In this document: positions 19,659-30,315 of the stretch, piece by piece
How positions within the stretch are numbered: the stretch's first letter is position 1
Layout of the letters: each line of letters opens with the position of its first letter
Source of the DNA: Chitinophaga pinensis
GTDB taxonomy: Bacteria; Bacteroidota; Bacteroidia; Chitinophagales; Chitinophagaceae
NCBI GenBank assembly: GCA_945862385.1
Contig: CAMAXV010000004.1
Coordinates: forward strand, 1-64,000
Direction of reading: 5' to 3'
Length of the DNA stretch: 64,000 bases
Made by a program: the position numbers and the translations under genes
The notes under the pieces: model-generated
What the model saw: the letters and a program-made list of their open reading frames with translations, nothing else
Told to the model about the DNA's origin: nothing
Database searches by the model: none

Positions 19659-20522
19659 ATGACAGAATTTATACTTTTAGCAGATAGCGGTGCCACAAAA
19701 ACAGAATGGAGGCTTATTGGTCATGTTTCACAGCCATCATTTTTTACCTCCGGATTGAGTCCGTACCACATGGAAAGTGCTTTAATGGTTGATCTTCTTA
19801 AGAAAGAATTTCCAGACTCAATATATGAGAAGCCAATAAATAGTGTATTTTTTTATGGTACAGGGTGTAAAACTAATCCCAAAGCCAACATAGTCAAAAA
19901 AGCACTTTCATCAATATTTCCTGATAGTAATATTCATGTAACCCATGATTTAATGGGTGCAGCAATTGCCTTGTGCGGTAACAAACCAGGAATCGCCTGT
20001 ATCCTCGGAACGGGTTCAAATTCATGTGAATTCAATGGTAAAAAAATCACCTTTAATTCACCAGGATTGGGGTTTATACTCGGGGATGAAGGTAGCGGTG
20101 CCTATATGGGTAGAAAGGTGATTGCACACTATTTGTATCAGCAGTTTGATAAAATCCTGACAGATTCATTTGAGGAACAGTTTAAGACAAATAAAGATGA
20201 AATTCTGCATAAAGTTTATAAAGAACCTTATCCCAACAGGTATCTTGCATCTTTTGCCGTTTTTTTGTCGGCTCATCGGGGGCATTACATCATCGAAAAT
20301 ATCATTGAAGATAGTATAAGATCTTTTTTTGACCAGCATATCGTCCGATACAAGTCAAGGTTTACAAGTAATGTAAATTTTGTTGGAAGCATTTCATTTC
20401 ATTTCAAAGATAAAATTGTTGAACTTTGTGAAGCCTATGGCTTTGAGTTGGGGGATGTCATCAAACAGCCTATGAGCGGACTGGCTAAATACCATAAGGA
20501 AAAACTAATTGGAAATATTTAA
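19659..20522 (+). CDS. BadF/BadG/BcrA/BcrD-type ATPase, N-acetylglucosamine kinase-like
   Basis: LLADSGATKTEWRL phosphate motif, ACILGTGSNSC, LGDEGSGAYMGR. Confidence 0.85.
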   Translation: MTEFILLADSGATKTEWRLIGHVSQPSFFTSGLSPYHMESALMVDLLKKEFPDSIYEKPINSVFFYGTGCKTNPKANIVKKALSSIFPDSNIHVTHDLMGAAIALCGNKPGIACILGTGSNSCEFNGKKITFNSPGLGFILGDEGSGAYMGRKVIAHYLYQQFDKILTDSFEEQFKTNKDEILHKVYKEPYPNRYLASFAVFLSAHRGHYIIENIIEDSIRSFFDQHIVRYKSRFTSNVNFVGSISFHFKDKIVELCEAYGFELGDVIKQPMSGLAKYHKEKLIGNI

Positions 20523-20527
20523 CCGAG

Positions 20528-21337
20528 ATGAACAGGACTACAGAAAATGATTCTTTATATAGGAATTTGGAGATGATGTCTACACAGGTAATCCTTGAAA
20601 GTATAAATAATGAGGATCAGAAAGTGCCTGGAGCTGTTCAAATGGCTATTCCCCAGATTAGGATCCTTGTTGATGCTATTGCAGAAAGAATGATTTCCGG
20701 AGGACGACTTTTTTACATTGGTGCAGGTACGAGCGGAAGGCTTGGTGTAGTTGATGCATCTGAATGTCCGCCTACCTATGGAATTCCACAGGGTATGGTG
20801 GTAGGTATCATAGCTGGTGGATATGGGGCTATGTTTCAGGCAGTTGAATTTGCTGAAGATAATACGGATCAGGCATGGATTGACCTGCAGGAACATAATA
20901 TTAATTCACTGGATGCTGTAGTGGGTATTGCAGCTAGTGGCACCACTCCGTATGTTATTGGGGGTATTCAAAAATGCAGGGAAATGGGGATTGTAACCGG
21001 TTGCATAACCTGTAATGAGGGCTCGCCCCTTGCGGCGGCAGCTGAGTTTCCGGTTGAAGTACCAGTTGGACCGGAATTTGTGACCGGAAGCACAAGAATG
21101 AAAAGTGGAACAGCCCAGAAACTTGTACTCAATATGATTTCTACTGCCGTTATGATTCAACTTGGCAGGGTAGAGGACAACAAGATGGTCAACATGCAGC
21201 TCACTAATGAGAAACTGGTTGATAGGGGTGTGAAAATGTTAATGCTTAAGTCTGGCCTCCAAAGTTATGAAGATGCCAAAAAAATACTTCTTGAGTTTGG
21301 TTCTGTTAAATCAGCTTTAAATGCGCTGTCAAAATAA
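20528..21337 (+). CDS. murQ: N-acetylmuramic acid 6-phosphate etherase
   Basis: IGAGTSGRLGVVDASECPPTYG, GSTRMKSGTAQKLVLNMISTA. Confidence 0.95.
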   Translation: MNRTTENDSLYRNLEMMSTQVILESINNEDQKVPGAVQMAIPQIRILVDAIAERMISGGRLFYIGAGTSGRLGVVDASECPPTYGIPQGMVVGIIAGGYGAMFQAVEFAEDNTDQAWIDLQEHNINSLDAVVGIAASGTTPYVIGGIQKCREMGIVTGCITCNEGSPLAAAAEFPVEVPVGPEFVTGSTRMKSGTAQKLVLNMISTAVMIQLGRVEDNKMVNMQLTNEKLVDRGVKMLMLKSGLQSYEDAKKILLEFGSVKSALNALSK

Positions 21338-21349
21338 TCATACTAAGCA

Positions 21350-21919
21350 ATGCATGTAATAGAACCATACTATAACTGGAGGCATATTTACACAGCGGAA
21401 GAAGATCAAAGGTCTCCTTTTTATGGCAGGGAATACTCAGAATTCCAGTTTACCCAAACTATTTATAATTATTACATACATCCCCAGTGGGATGATTTTG
21501 GATCATCCACCTTGTACCTGAAAATTTTATTTACAGATTATGAGCTGGGATTTGCTATCATTGAACTTATTGGAGAATGGAATGATGCCATAGAGAATGA
21601 TATCATGACCCTTAAACGGGAAGTTATTGACAGACTAATCGCAAATGACATCAGAAAATTTATTCTGGTTGGCGAAAATATTCTGAATTTTCACAGCAGT
21701 GATGATTGTTACTACGAAGAGTGGTATGAGGATGTAGTTGAAGATGGTGGCTGGATGGTAATTTTAGGATTACCGGAACAGTCTAGGTACGATTTTACAA
21801 GGGCAGGTGTTGACAGATATTTGATGATCATAGAAATAGATGAGTGGAGGACCTATTCCGCTGTCAATCTTTTTAATCGAGTAGACAATCAGGTTATCAA
21901 AAGATTAGGCTTTGATTAA
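21350..21919 (+). CDS. Conserved hypothetical protein
   Basis: 189-aa ORF, ATG start, acidic/Tyr/Trp-rich; co-directional with neighbours. Confidence 0.65.
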   Translation: MHVIEPYYNWRHIYTAEEDQRSPFYGREYSEFQFTQTIYNYYIHPQWDDFGSSTLYLKILFTDYELGFAIIELIGEWNDAIENDIMTLKREVIDRLIANDIRKFILVGENILNFHSSDDCYYEEWYEDVVEDGGWMVILGLPEQSRYDFTRAGVDRYLMIIEIDEWRTYSAVNLFNRVDNQVIKRLGFD

Positions 21920-22005
21920 AAACGATTTCGTTGAAGTTTTCATTTTTATTGGCCTTTTTGCAGCAGTTGGACTTAAACAATTCAAATTATTTAGTCAATG
22001 TCATG

Positions 22006-22013
22006 TAACTTTG
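22006..22013 (+). promoter_or_regulatory. Candidate Bacteroidota -7 element (TAACTTTG) upstream of sdhC
   Basis: Matches TAnnTTTG; no clear -33 TTTG at N19. Confidence 0.4.
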
Positions 22014-22044
22014 CGGGAATTCAAAAAGAGAAATCTTTAAACTT

Positions 22045-22755
22045 ATGAACTGGACTCAATTGTTTAGCTCTTCAATTGGCAAGAAAATTGTAATGGCCCT
22101 TACAGGTATTTTTCTTGTCGTTTTTCTTGTTGTGCATTGTTATGTCAATGCAAATGTTTTCTTTGAACATCCTGAAATGAATTTCAACAAGGCAGCTCAT
22201 TTTATGGGGACCAATTTTTTGGTTCGTTTAACTGAAATCGGGCTTTTTGCTGGCTTCTTACTGCATATTTTTCAGGGTTACAAGCTAGAATTGCAAAACA
22301 GGTCTACCAGGACTTCACGTTATGCTGTTACTGCCGGTAACAAAACCTCCAAGTGGTATTCCAGGTCTATGGCTATTCTTGGGACCTTGATTTTATTGTT
22401 CCTTATCATTCATCTTGCTCATTTTTGGGTGCCTTCTCGCATAACAGGATTGGAAGAAGTTACCTATGATGGGCAGGTTTATCATAATCTTTATCTGGAA
22501 ATGCAAAATGTATTTGCTCAACCTCTTTCAGTGGCAATATATCTTTTAGGATGTTTTTCACTTTCCTGGCACTTATTGCATGGCATTCAAAGTGCATCAC
22601 AAACCATGGGATGGACTTCAAAAAATTATTTCCCTATGATTAAAAAGACAGGAACTATATTTTCCATATTAATTCCTTTCATTTTTGCGTTGATGCCACT
22701 ACATTTTTATTTCAGCTGGCCAACAATCAAAGGCGCATTCACTCTATTATTCTAA
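22045..22755 (+). CDS. sdhC: Succinate dehydrogenase/fumarate reductase cytochrome b subunit
   Basis: Five TM segments with conserved His; directly upstream of the flavoprotein and Fe-S subunits. Confidence 0.9.
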   Translation: MNWTQLFSSSIGKKIVMALTGIFLVVFLVVHCYVNANVFFEHPEMNFNKAAHFMGTNFLVRLTEIGLFAGFLLHIFQGYKLELQNRSTRTSRYAVTAGNKTSKWYSRSMAILGTLILLFLIIHLAHFWVPSRITGLEEVTYDGQVYHNLYLEMQNVFAQPLSVAIYLLGCFSLSWHLLHGIQSASQTMGWTSKNYFPMIKKTGTIFSILIPFIFALMPLHFYFSWPTIKGAFTLLF

Positions 22756-22776
22756 CTAATTTCTAATTCAACTTAT

Positions 22777-24747
22777 ATGCTTGATTCAAAAATTCCTGGT
22801 GGTACTTTGGACTCCAAATGGACAAAATACAAGGGAAATGTAAAGCTGGTTAATCCGGCCAATAAGCGGAAACTTGAAGTAATCATTGTAGGAACTGGTC
22901 TTGCCGGCTCATCTGCAGCTGCCAGTCTAGGTGAAATGGGTTATAAAGTGAAAGCTTTTTGTTTTCAGGATTCGCCAAGAAGGGCACACTCCATTGCTGC
23001 TCAGGGTGGTATCAATGCTGCTAAAAATTACCAGAATGATGGTGATTCTGTGTACAGGCTTTTTTATGATACTATCAAGGGTGGGGATTATCGGGCAAGG
23101 GAGGCTAATGTACATAGGTTAGCAGAAGTTAGCACAAACATTATTGATCAGTGTGTGGCTCAGGGAGTTCCATTTGCACGTGAATATGGAGGTCTTCTGA
23201 GTAATAGGTCTTTTGGGGGCACTCAGGTTCAACGTACATTTTATGCTGCAGGTCAAACCGGGCAACAACTTTTAATCGGTGCCTATCAGGCTTTGGAAAG
23301 GCAAGTGGCGCTGGGCACTGTAACTATGTATTCCAGGCATGAGATGGTAGAACTTGTAATCATTGATGGAAAAGCCAGGGGTATTATAGCAAGAAATTTA
23401 GTAACAGGGGAGCTTGAAAGACATTTTGGACATGCCGTTTTACTGTGCACAGGTGGTTACGGAAATGTTTTTTATCTTTCCACCAATGCCATGGGATCTA
23501 ATGTTACAGCTGCATGGAAAGCACACAAGCAAGGTGCTTATTTTGCAAATCCCTGTTTTACTCAAATCCATCCAACCTGTATTCCGGTATCAGGAGACCA
23601 TCAGTCTAAATTAACACTGATGTCTGAATCTCTTAGAAATGATGGACGCATCTGGGTTCCTGCCAAGCAAGGGGACAACAGACCGGCCAATGAGATACCA
23701 GAAGAGGAGAGAGATTACTACCTTGAAAGGAGATATCCTGCTTTTGGTAATCTTGTGCCAAGAGATGTTGCTTCTAGAGCTGCTAAAGAACGCTGCGATG
23801 CTGGTTATGGTGTTGGTTCATCCAAACAGGCCGTATACCTTGATTATGCAGCAGCAATTCAGCGGTACGGAAAAGCTGAAGTCAGCAAAAGGAACCTCGG
23901 TAATGTTGCTCCTGATGTGATCACGGCTTTGGGTAAAGAAGTTGTTAAGGAGAAATATGGTAATCTGTTCGATATGTATGCCAAGATTACCGGTGAAAAT
24001 CCTTACGAAGTTCCCATGCGTATATATCCTGCTGTGCATTACACAATGGGTGGATTGTGGGTTGATTATGAATTAAAAACTACAATAGATGGTCTTTATG
24101 CGCTTGGTGAAGCAAATTTCAGCGAGCATGGTGCCAACAGGCTTGGTGCGTCAGCTTTGATGCAGGGGTTGGCTGATGGCTATTTTGTTATACCTTATAC
24201 CTTGGGGAATTACCTGGCTGATGATATCAGGACACAATCCATTTCAACTGACCATGAAGCGTTTGTAGCAGCTGAAAAGAAAGCTTCTGATAGAATAAAT
24301 ACTTTAATGTCAATTAAAGGCAATCAAACCGTAGAAAGTTTTCACAAGCGGTTAGGCAAAATCATTTGGGATAAATGTGGTATGGCAAGAAATGCGGAAG
24401 GACTGAAGCAAGCCATTAAGGAAGTTCAGGCGCTGAAAGCAGAATTCTGGTCTGATGTCAGGATACCGGGTGAAATAAATGGTATGAATCCCGAATTGGA
24501 TAAGGCTGGTAGGGTTGCAGATTTCATTGAGTTGGGTGAACTGATGTGTCTTGATGCATTGGAAAGAAATGAAAGTTGCGGTGGACATTTCCGTGAGGAA
24601 TTCCAAACACCAGATGGAGAAGCACTTCGTGATGATGAAAATTATATGTATGTAGCTGCCTGGGAAAATAAAGGCAACAGCTGGGAACTTCATAAAGAGA
24701 TACTTAACTATGAAATTGTAAAACCCAGTCAAAGAAGTTATAAATAA
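22777..24747 (+). CDS. sdhA: Succinate dehydrogenase/fumarate reductase flavoprotein subunit
   Basis: [60 protein letters not shown]. Confidence 0.97.
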   Translation: MLDSKIPGGTLDSKWTKYKGNVKLVNPANKRKLEVIIVGTGLAGSSAAASLGEMGYKVKAFCFQDSPRRAHSIAAQGGINAAKNYQNDGDSVYRLFYDTIKGGDYRAREANVHRLAEVSTNIIDQCVAQGVPFAREYGGLLSNRSFGGTQVQRTFYAAGQTGQQLLIGAYQALERQVALGTVTMYSRHEMVELVIIDGKARGIIARNLVTGELERHFGHAVLLCTGGYGNVFYLSTNAMGSNVTAAWKAHKQGAYFANPCFTQIHPTCIPVSGDHQSKLTLMSESLRNDGRIWVPAKQGDNRPANEIPEEERDYYLERRYPAFGNLVPRDVASRAAKERCDAGYGVGSSKQAVYLDYAAAIQRYGKAEVSKRNLGNVAPDVITALGKEVVKEKYGNLFDMYAKITGENPYEVPMRIYPAVHYTMGGLWVDYELKTTIDGLYALGEANFSEHGANRLGASALMQGLADGYFVIPYTLGNYLADDIRTQSISTDHEAFVAAEKKASDRINTLMSIKGNQTVESFHKRLGKIIWDKCGMARNAEGLKQAIKEVQALKAEFWSDVRIPGEINGMNPELDKAGRVADFIELGELMCLDALERNESCGGHFREEFQTPDGEALRDDENYMYVAAWENKGNSWELHKEILNYEIVKPSQRSYK

Positions 24748-24772
24748 TCAAATCAAACGTCAAACAGATCAT

Positions 24773-25534
24773 ATGCAGCATTATTCAATGAACCTTAAGT
24801 TAAAAGTATGGCGTCAAAAGAACAGCCATGATCAGGGGCATTTTGAAAACTATGATGTAAAGGATATTTCCTCTGAAATGTCTTTTTTGGAAATGATAGA
24901 TGTATTGAATGAGCGACTGATTAAGGAAGGTCACGATTCTATTGCTTTTGACCATGATTGCCGGGAAGGAATTTGCGGAATGTGTTCAATGGTAATAAAT
25001 GGTCAGCCACATGGTCCGTGGAAAGGTACCACAACTTGTCAGTTACACATGCGTGCTTTTAAGGATGGTGATGTTATCACCATTGAGCCTTTCAGGGCAA
25101 ATGCTTATCCAGTTATAAAAGATTTGATGGTTAGCAGATCTGCTTTCGACAGAATTATTCAGGCTGGCGGTTATGTTTCTGTAAATACAGGCAATGCTGT
25201 AGACGGTAACGCTATTCCAATTGAAAAAGATAAAGCGGATGACGCTTTTGCGGCCGCAGCATGTATTGGTTGTGGAGCTTGTGTTGCAGCCTGTAAAAAT
25301 GCTTCTGCAATGCTCTTTGTTTCAGCCAAGGTTTCTCACCTCGCTTTATTACCGCAGGGTGAACCAGAAAGAAAGCAACGTGTGGTTAGCATGATTGCTC
25401 AAATGGATAAGGAAGGTTTCGGTAGCTGTACCAATACTTACGCATGTGAGGCTGAATGTCCGAAAGAGATTTCAGTGATGAATATTGCCCGTTTAAACAG
25501 AGAATATTTACAATCCAGTTTATCTGGTAGTTAA
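24773..25534 (+). CDS. sdhB: Succinate dehydrogenase/fumarate reductase iron-sulfur subunit
   Basis: [11 protein letters not shown] [2Fe-2S], [23 protein letters not shown]. Confidence 0.96.
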   Translation: MQHYSMNLKLKVWRQKNSHDQGHFENYDVKDISSEMSFLEMIDVLNERLIKEGHDSIAFDHDCREGICGMCSMVINGQPHGPWKGTTTCQLHMRAFKDGDVITIEPFRANAYPVIKDLMVSRSAFDRIIQAGGYVSVNTGNAVDGNAIPIEKDKADDAFAAAACIGCGACVAACKNASAMLFVSAKVSHLALLPQGEPERKQRVVSMIAQMDKEGFGSCTNTYACEAECPKEISVMNIARLNREYLQSSLSGS

Positions 25535-25554
25535 TTTGCATCATGACTTTTGAG

Positions 25555-25584
25555 ATGCGTTCCCTTCGGGAACGCATTTTTTTT
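25555..25584 (+). terminator. Rho-independent terminator of sdhCAB
   Basis: ATGCGTTCCC-TTC-GGGAACGCAT followed by T-run. Confidence 0.9.
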
Positions 25585-25612
25585 GAACCCACTATCAAAT
25601 TTTGTATCTTTA
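25582..25612 (+). promoter_or_regulatory. Bacteroidota primary sigma-type promoter TTTG-N19-TATCTTTA
   Basis: -33 TTTG at 25582-25585 and TAtcTTTa at 25605-25612, exactly 19 nt spacing. Confidence 0.55.
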
Positions 25613-25696
25613 GCTATAAACTGCTACTTGCGTTTCCTTGCAGTTTGAATCTACTTGTTTGTTATATAAATTCCAGACCGGATTTAATAGCTTTAC

Positions 25697-28600
25697 TTGG
25701 ATATTTTGAGATTACTATTCACTTTTATTTTTATTTCGTTTTCTGGAATAGGCTATGCTCAAAATCAGTCTACCTTACGCCATAAGTTATTGCATATTAA
25801 GGGAGATACGCTTTGGATTGATAGCTTAAGTATCGTTCCGAATACATTTTCGGTCAAGCAAATTCCCGCTGAACATTATATACTGGATGTTTTTAAGTCA
25901 TATCTTGTCTGGTTGATTAAACCAGATAAGGATTATGTTGAGTGCAGTTACAGGGTTTTCCCGGTTAGTCTTGAAGCAGGTTTTCAGAGAAGGTCATTTG
26001 ACAGTATCTTTTATCGGTACAATCTTCCTGCTGCAGTTTTTTTGAATTCAGGAACTAAGCAGAAACCTTTGGATTTTGGTAAGTTAAATTCTGCAGGTAG
26101 CATAGGCAGGTCGCTGGCATTCGGCAACAGACAGGATGGCATCCTTAACTCCAGTTTAAACCTCCAGCTCAGTGGATATATGGCTGATAGTATTTTAATT
26201 AATGCAGCAATTGCTGATAACAATATTCCCATACAGCCAGATGGAAACACGCAAAATCTAAATGAGTTTGATCAGGTTTTTATCCAGTTTTCAAAGGATA
26301 AATGGAAGCTCAATCTTGGCGACCTGGATATCAGACAAAAACAGCTTTATTTTTTAAACTTTTATAAAAGGCTACAAGGTGTTTCATTTGAAGGTGAACA
26401 TAAAATTGGCAGATTAAACAAGGGTAATCTGTTAGCCAGTGGCGCCGTTGCAAAAGGTAAATTTAATATCAATGTTTTTCAAGGTATAGAGGGGAATCAG
26501 GGACCTTACCGATTGAAAGGTGCAAATCAGGAATTGTTTTTTATAGTTTTGGCAGGTACAGAGAGAGTTTATATTGATGGTGTTTTATTGCAAAGGGGAG
26601 AAGATCATGATTATATAATCAATTACAATACTGCTGAAATTACCTTCATGCCCAGTCAGATGATTTCAAAGGATAAAAGGATTCAGGTTGATTTTGAATA
26701 CGCGGATAGAAATTACCTGAATTCACAGTTTTTTTTTCAGGAGAAAATTGAATTGGGAAAGTCTATGCAGGTTAAGGTTGGCTATTTTGGTAATACAGAT
26801 TCCAGAAATTCACCAATTAATCAAACCCTCAATAATTCCCAAAGGCAATTTCTTTCTGCTATAGGAGATAATAGCCAGTTTTCATACTATCCTTCAGCTG
26901 AAAGAGATTCATTTGATATCAGTAAAGTGCAATACAAAAAGGTTGATACAACTTACGCCGTGAACATAAGGGATACAATATATGTTTACGAGAAATTTTC
27001 AGGGAATGATCTTTATAGTTTAACATTTTCAGATCTTGGAGAAGGTAATGGTAATTATATTATTGATGAAGTTGAAAGAGCAAATGGGAAGGTATATAAA
27101 TGGGTAGCCCCAGACCCTGTTTCCGGAAAACTCAACGGACGATATGCTCCTGCCTTGCTTTTAGTTGCTCCAAAACAACAGCGCCTTTTAAGTTTTGGAA
27201 CATCCTGGAATAACAGCCGTGGTTTGGAGATAAATGCGGATGGTGCATTGAGTCAGTTTGACCGGAATAGATTCTCAAAATTAAATGATGACGACAATGT
27301 TGGAATTGCAGGAAAAATACAATTAAATAAGTCTACATTACTCAGTTTAAAAGAAAAACTGGAGCTTATTACAAGTGCCGGGTTTGAGTTTGCTAATGCC
27401 CAATTCAAGCCGGTTGAAAGATTGAGGGCAGTTGAATTTTACCGGGATTGGGGATTAGGAATTCTTGTTGAACCAGCAGATGAAAAAATCGTTCAGGCTT
27501 CTGTTGGGGTAAAAAATAAGCAAGGTTTGAACGTTGTATATGATGCTAGAGGCTATAAACGAGGAGCTAGTTTCAGCGGAGTCAGGCAGAAATTGTCTTA
27601 CCGGGTAATGAGTGACAGTTGGCATATCAACAATTCCCTTATTCTGACTAACACTACGGACAGAACATTCCGTGGTTATTTTTTCAGGCCAACTTTAGAT
27701 ATGTCCAGGCATCTGAAATCCCTGCGTAATCAGGTTGTAGGAGTAAAATATGAGCTGGAAAAAAATTTATCAAAAGGTATAAATGGCGATTCTATTAATC
27801 CCTTGAGTTTTGAATTTTCTAATTTATCAATATTTACTAATTCAGATGATAACAAGCCTGATAAATGGGGAATGCGATACTTTACCCGAACAGATGCCTT
27901 GCCCAACAACAATAAGTTAAGAAAAACAGATAAAAGTCAGAATTTTAACCTTTTTGGAGAGTTAATATCAGGGGATCATCATCGTGTAAAACTCAATGTC
28001 ACATACCGTAAACTAATACCATTGGAGCAGGTAAGTGGAGTTAAATACGGATCAAGTATTTTGGGTAGAGCTGAATATAATGCTGATATCTGGCGCGGCG
28101 CGATAACCGGCTTGCTGTTGTATGAAATTGGTGGCGGACAGGAGCCACAAAAAGATTACATTTATTTTGAAGTCCCTGCAGGTCAGGGCGAATATACCTG
28201 GATAGATTACAATAAAGATGGTATTCAGCAATTAAATGAATTTGAAGTTGCACAATTCAGAGATGAGGCTAAGTTTATCAGGTTATTTACCCCTACCAAT
28301 ACTTTTATCCGTACCGATTATCTGCAATATAATTATAACTTTCTCATTAATCCCGGTATTGCGCTAAAGAATCGGGAATCCACTGGAATTTTCAAATTAT
28401 TGAAAAATATTTTGTGGCAGTCCTCTTTACAGGTATTTCAAAAATCTATATCCGGAGAAGAGCGGAACCTGAATCCTTTCAACAGTTATGCCAGTGATAC
28501 ATCTTTACTAAGTTTTGACAGGTTGCAAAGTCATACCATTTCTTACAATAAGCTTAGCCAGGTTTGGGGTATTGATTTGAATTATTTGGAATCTTCAAAC

Positions 28601-29155
28601 AGGGCATTTCTATCTTATGGTCTTGAAACCAGAAGTTTAAGTGATCTCAATCTCCGGCTTAGAAGTTATTGGTTAAAGACATTTTCATTTGAATTATTCA
28701 TAAGGAAGAAAGGGAATACATTGGAAACACCAGGATTTGGCAACAGGAATTATGCTATTCAATCATTTTCAGTTGAACCGAGAATTTCTTTAATAAAAGG
28801 AACTGATTTCAGAACACAAATAAGCTACAGGTCTGAAAGAAAAAAAAGCGCATTAGCGGAAAGAGGAAATATTTATTCCATAGGTCTCGATTCACGATAT
28901 AATCTTTTTGGGAAAACTGCAATTACTGCAAAAGTCAATCATACAGCAATCAGGTATCAAGGTGCTACCAATACAACTGTAAGCTATCTTATGTTAGAAG
29001 GTCTACAGCCTGGTAAAAACTATATCTGGAGTCTGGATTTAACAAGAAGAATAGGTGAATACATCGAGCTCAGCATGCAATACGAAGGAAGACAAATGGG
29101 TATTTCAAAAGGTATAATACATTTAGGGAGGGCTCAGTTCAGGGCATTATTATAA
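25697..29155 (+). CDS. Large outer-membrane beta-barrel protein (1152 aa)
   Basis: Signal peptide FIFISFSGIGYAQ; YIDGVLLQRGEDHDYIINYNTAEITF module; extended amphipathic beta-strands to C-terminus; TTG start. Confidence 0.7.
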   Translation: MDILRLLFTFIFISFSGIGYAQNQSTLRHKLLHIKGDTLWIDSLSIVPNTFSVKQIPAEHYILDVFKSYLVWLIKPDKDYVECSYRVFPVSLEAGFQRRSFDSIFYRYNLPAAVFLNSGTKQKPLDFGKLNSAGSIGRSLAFGNRQDGILNSSLNLQLSGYMADSILINAAIADNNIPIQPDGNTQNLNEFDQVFIQFSKDKWKLNLGDLDIRQKQLYFLNFYKRLQGVSFEGEHKIGRLNKGNLLASGAVAKGKFNINVFQGIEGNQGPYRLKGANQELFFIVLAGTERVYIDGVLLQRGEDHDYIINYNTAEITFMPSQMISKDKRIQVDFEYADRNYLNSQFFFQEKIELGKSMQVKVGYFGNTDSRNSPINQTLNNSQRQFLSAIGDNSQFSYYPSAERDSFDISKVQYKKVDTTYAVNIRDTIYVYEKFSGNDLYSLTFSDLGEGNGNYIIDEVERANGKVYKWVAPDPVSGKLNGRYAPALLLVAPKQQRLLSFGTSWNNSRGLEINADGALSQFDRNRFSKLNDDDNVGIAGKIQLNKSTLLSLKEKLELITSAGFEFANAQFKPVERLRAVEFYRDWGLGILVEPADEKIVQASVGVKNKQGLNVVYDARGYKRGASFSGVRQKLSYRVMSDSWHINNSLILTNTTDRTFRGYFFRPTLDMSRHLKSLRNQVVGVKYELEKNLSKGINGDSINPLSFEFSNLSIFTNSDDNKPDKWGMRYFTRTDALPNNNKLRKTDKSQNFNLFGELISGDHHRVKLNVTYRKLIPLEQVSGVKYGSSILGRAEYNADIWRGAITGLLLYEIGGGQEPQKDYIYFEVPAGQGEYTWIDYNKDGIQQLNEFEVAQFRDEAKFIRLFTPTNTFIRTDYLQYNYNFLINPGIALKNRESTGIFKLLKNILWQSSLQVFQKSISGEERNLNPFNSYASDTSLLSFDRLQSHTISYNKLSQVWGIDLNYLESSNRAFLSYGLETRSLSDLNLRLRSYWLKTFSFELFIRKKGNTLETPGFGNRNYAIQSFSVEPRISLIKGTDFRTQISYRSERKKSALAERGNIYSIGLDSRYNLFGKTAITAKVNHTAIRYQGATNTTVSYLMLEGLQPGKNYIWSLDLTRRIGEYIELSMQYEGRQMGISKGIIHLGRAQFRALL

Positions 29156-29160
29156 AAAAA

Positions 29161-29178
29161 GGCCGACGTTAGTCGGCC
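29161..29178. terminator. Bidirectional terminator between convergent genes
   Basis: A7-GGCCGAC-GTTA-GTCGGCC-CTTT. Confidence 0.85.
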
Positions 29179-29199
29179 CTTTAGCTCAATTCAAACAAA

Positions 29200-30159
29200 T
29201 TATTTCAGTGTTGCAATACCTTCGCCAATTTTGAAGCCATTTTGGTAGACAACAATTGCATAGTTTCCTTTTACGTATTTATCACGCTGATTTAAGTCGA
29301 AGCTGATACCTTTAGATACTCCCTGTTGATATTCTACATCAATTTTTGTTGTGAACTCAACCTGACCATCCTGCCTGGTATTGATTTTACCAGAAGCTAG
29401 TTCTTGTTCTGCAATAACTTTACCGGAAGGATCTTTTGCGATGATAAAAAGTTGCTTGGTTCCAGTTGTGGCAATTCTGTTTTCATCGAGATTGAAAGAT
29501 ATTCTCAACTTATCAGCACGTTTGGCTGATGCCGTAGATTTCTCTTTTCCAGAGTTTCTGATGTTAATGGCTACTATATTGAAACCAGATGCATGTAATG
29601 TAGAACCTATGTCAACTTTATTTTCTGCTTCTTTTCTGGCTGTTTCGGTATTAGCCAGGTTGTTATTCAAAGTTTGGTTTTCAGTTGTGAGATTTTGCTT
29701 GTCAACGGTAAGTTGTTGATTTTCAGCTTGTAATCTGTTTATTTCTTTGATGTAATCATCAATTCTTGTATTCAGCTCACCAACCAGTTTTCTGGCTTCT
29801 GCCAAGTCAGCGGCAGTTGCATTTTGTTTGCCTACAATAGACCTGAATTTATTTTTTAAGATACTCAGTTCACTATCTTTTGTTTTTACAAGGCTATCCA
29901 ATCCATTATTGGAAGCTGTCATCTCCTGAAGTCGGACCATGGCATCATCATATTCCTTTTGCACTGCATTTTTTGAAGAATCCAATGTAGCATATTGGGC
30001 ATCTTTTTCTGCAATCAAGGATGTAGACTGATTTTTGGCGTACATGAAATAAACCCATGATCCAACCAGTGCAATCAGGAGAACAATGATAATTGCGGGT
30101 TTATTATCTTTTTTATTTTCAGCGGAATAACTTCCGGTGTTTGAAAAACTTGAACTCAT
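29200..30159 (-). CDS. Membrane-anchored coiled-coil protein
   Basis: N-terminal TM (IIIVLLIALVGSWVYFMY), long heptad-like region, then beta-rich C-terminal domain. Confidence 0.7.
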   Translation of the reverse strand: MSSSFSNTGSYSAENKKDNKPAIIIVLLIALVGSWVYFMYAKNQSTSLIAEKDAQYATLDSSKNAVQKEYDDAMVRLQEMTASNNGLDSLVKTKDSELSILKNKFRSIVGKQNATAADLAEARKLVGELNTRIDDYIKEINRLQAENQQLTVDKQNLTTENQTLNNNLANTETARKEAENKVDIGSTLHASGFNIVAINIRNSGKEKSTASAKRADKLRISFNLDENRIATTGTKQLFIIAKDPSGKVIAEQELASGKINTRQDGQVEFTTKIDVEYQQGVSKGISFDLNQRDKYVKGNYAIVVYQNGFKIGEGIATLK

Positions 30160-30315
30160 AGAAAATGTATTTGGTTAAAAAATAATAGATTAATTCATAT
30201 TCTGTACAAAGGAAATGAAAAATGGTTCTTATTTCTATTTACGGGTTGTTAAAATGCATTTTTTGTATTTTTTTAAATGAACTTTGTTCTTAGCAAATGA
30301 TAAAGGATATTTTTA

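Noticed and set aside
23414-24732. Several overlapping ORFs in sdhA
   Set aside because: Alternate frames within a strongly conserved flavoprotein gene
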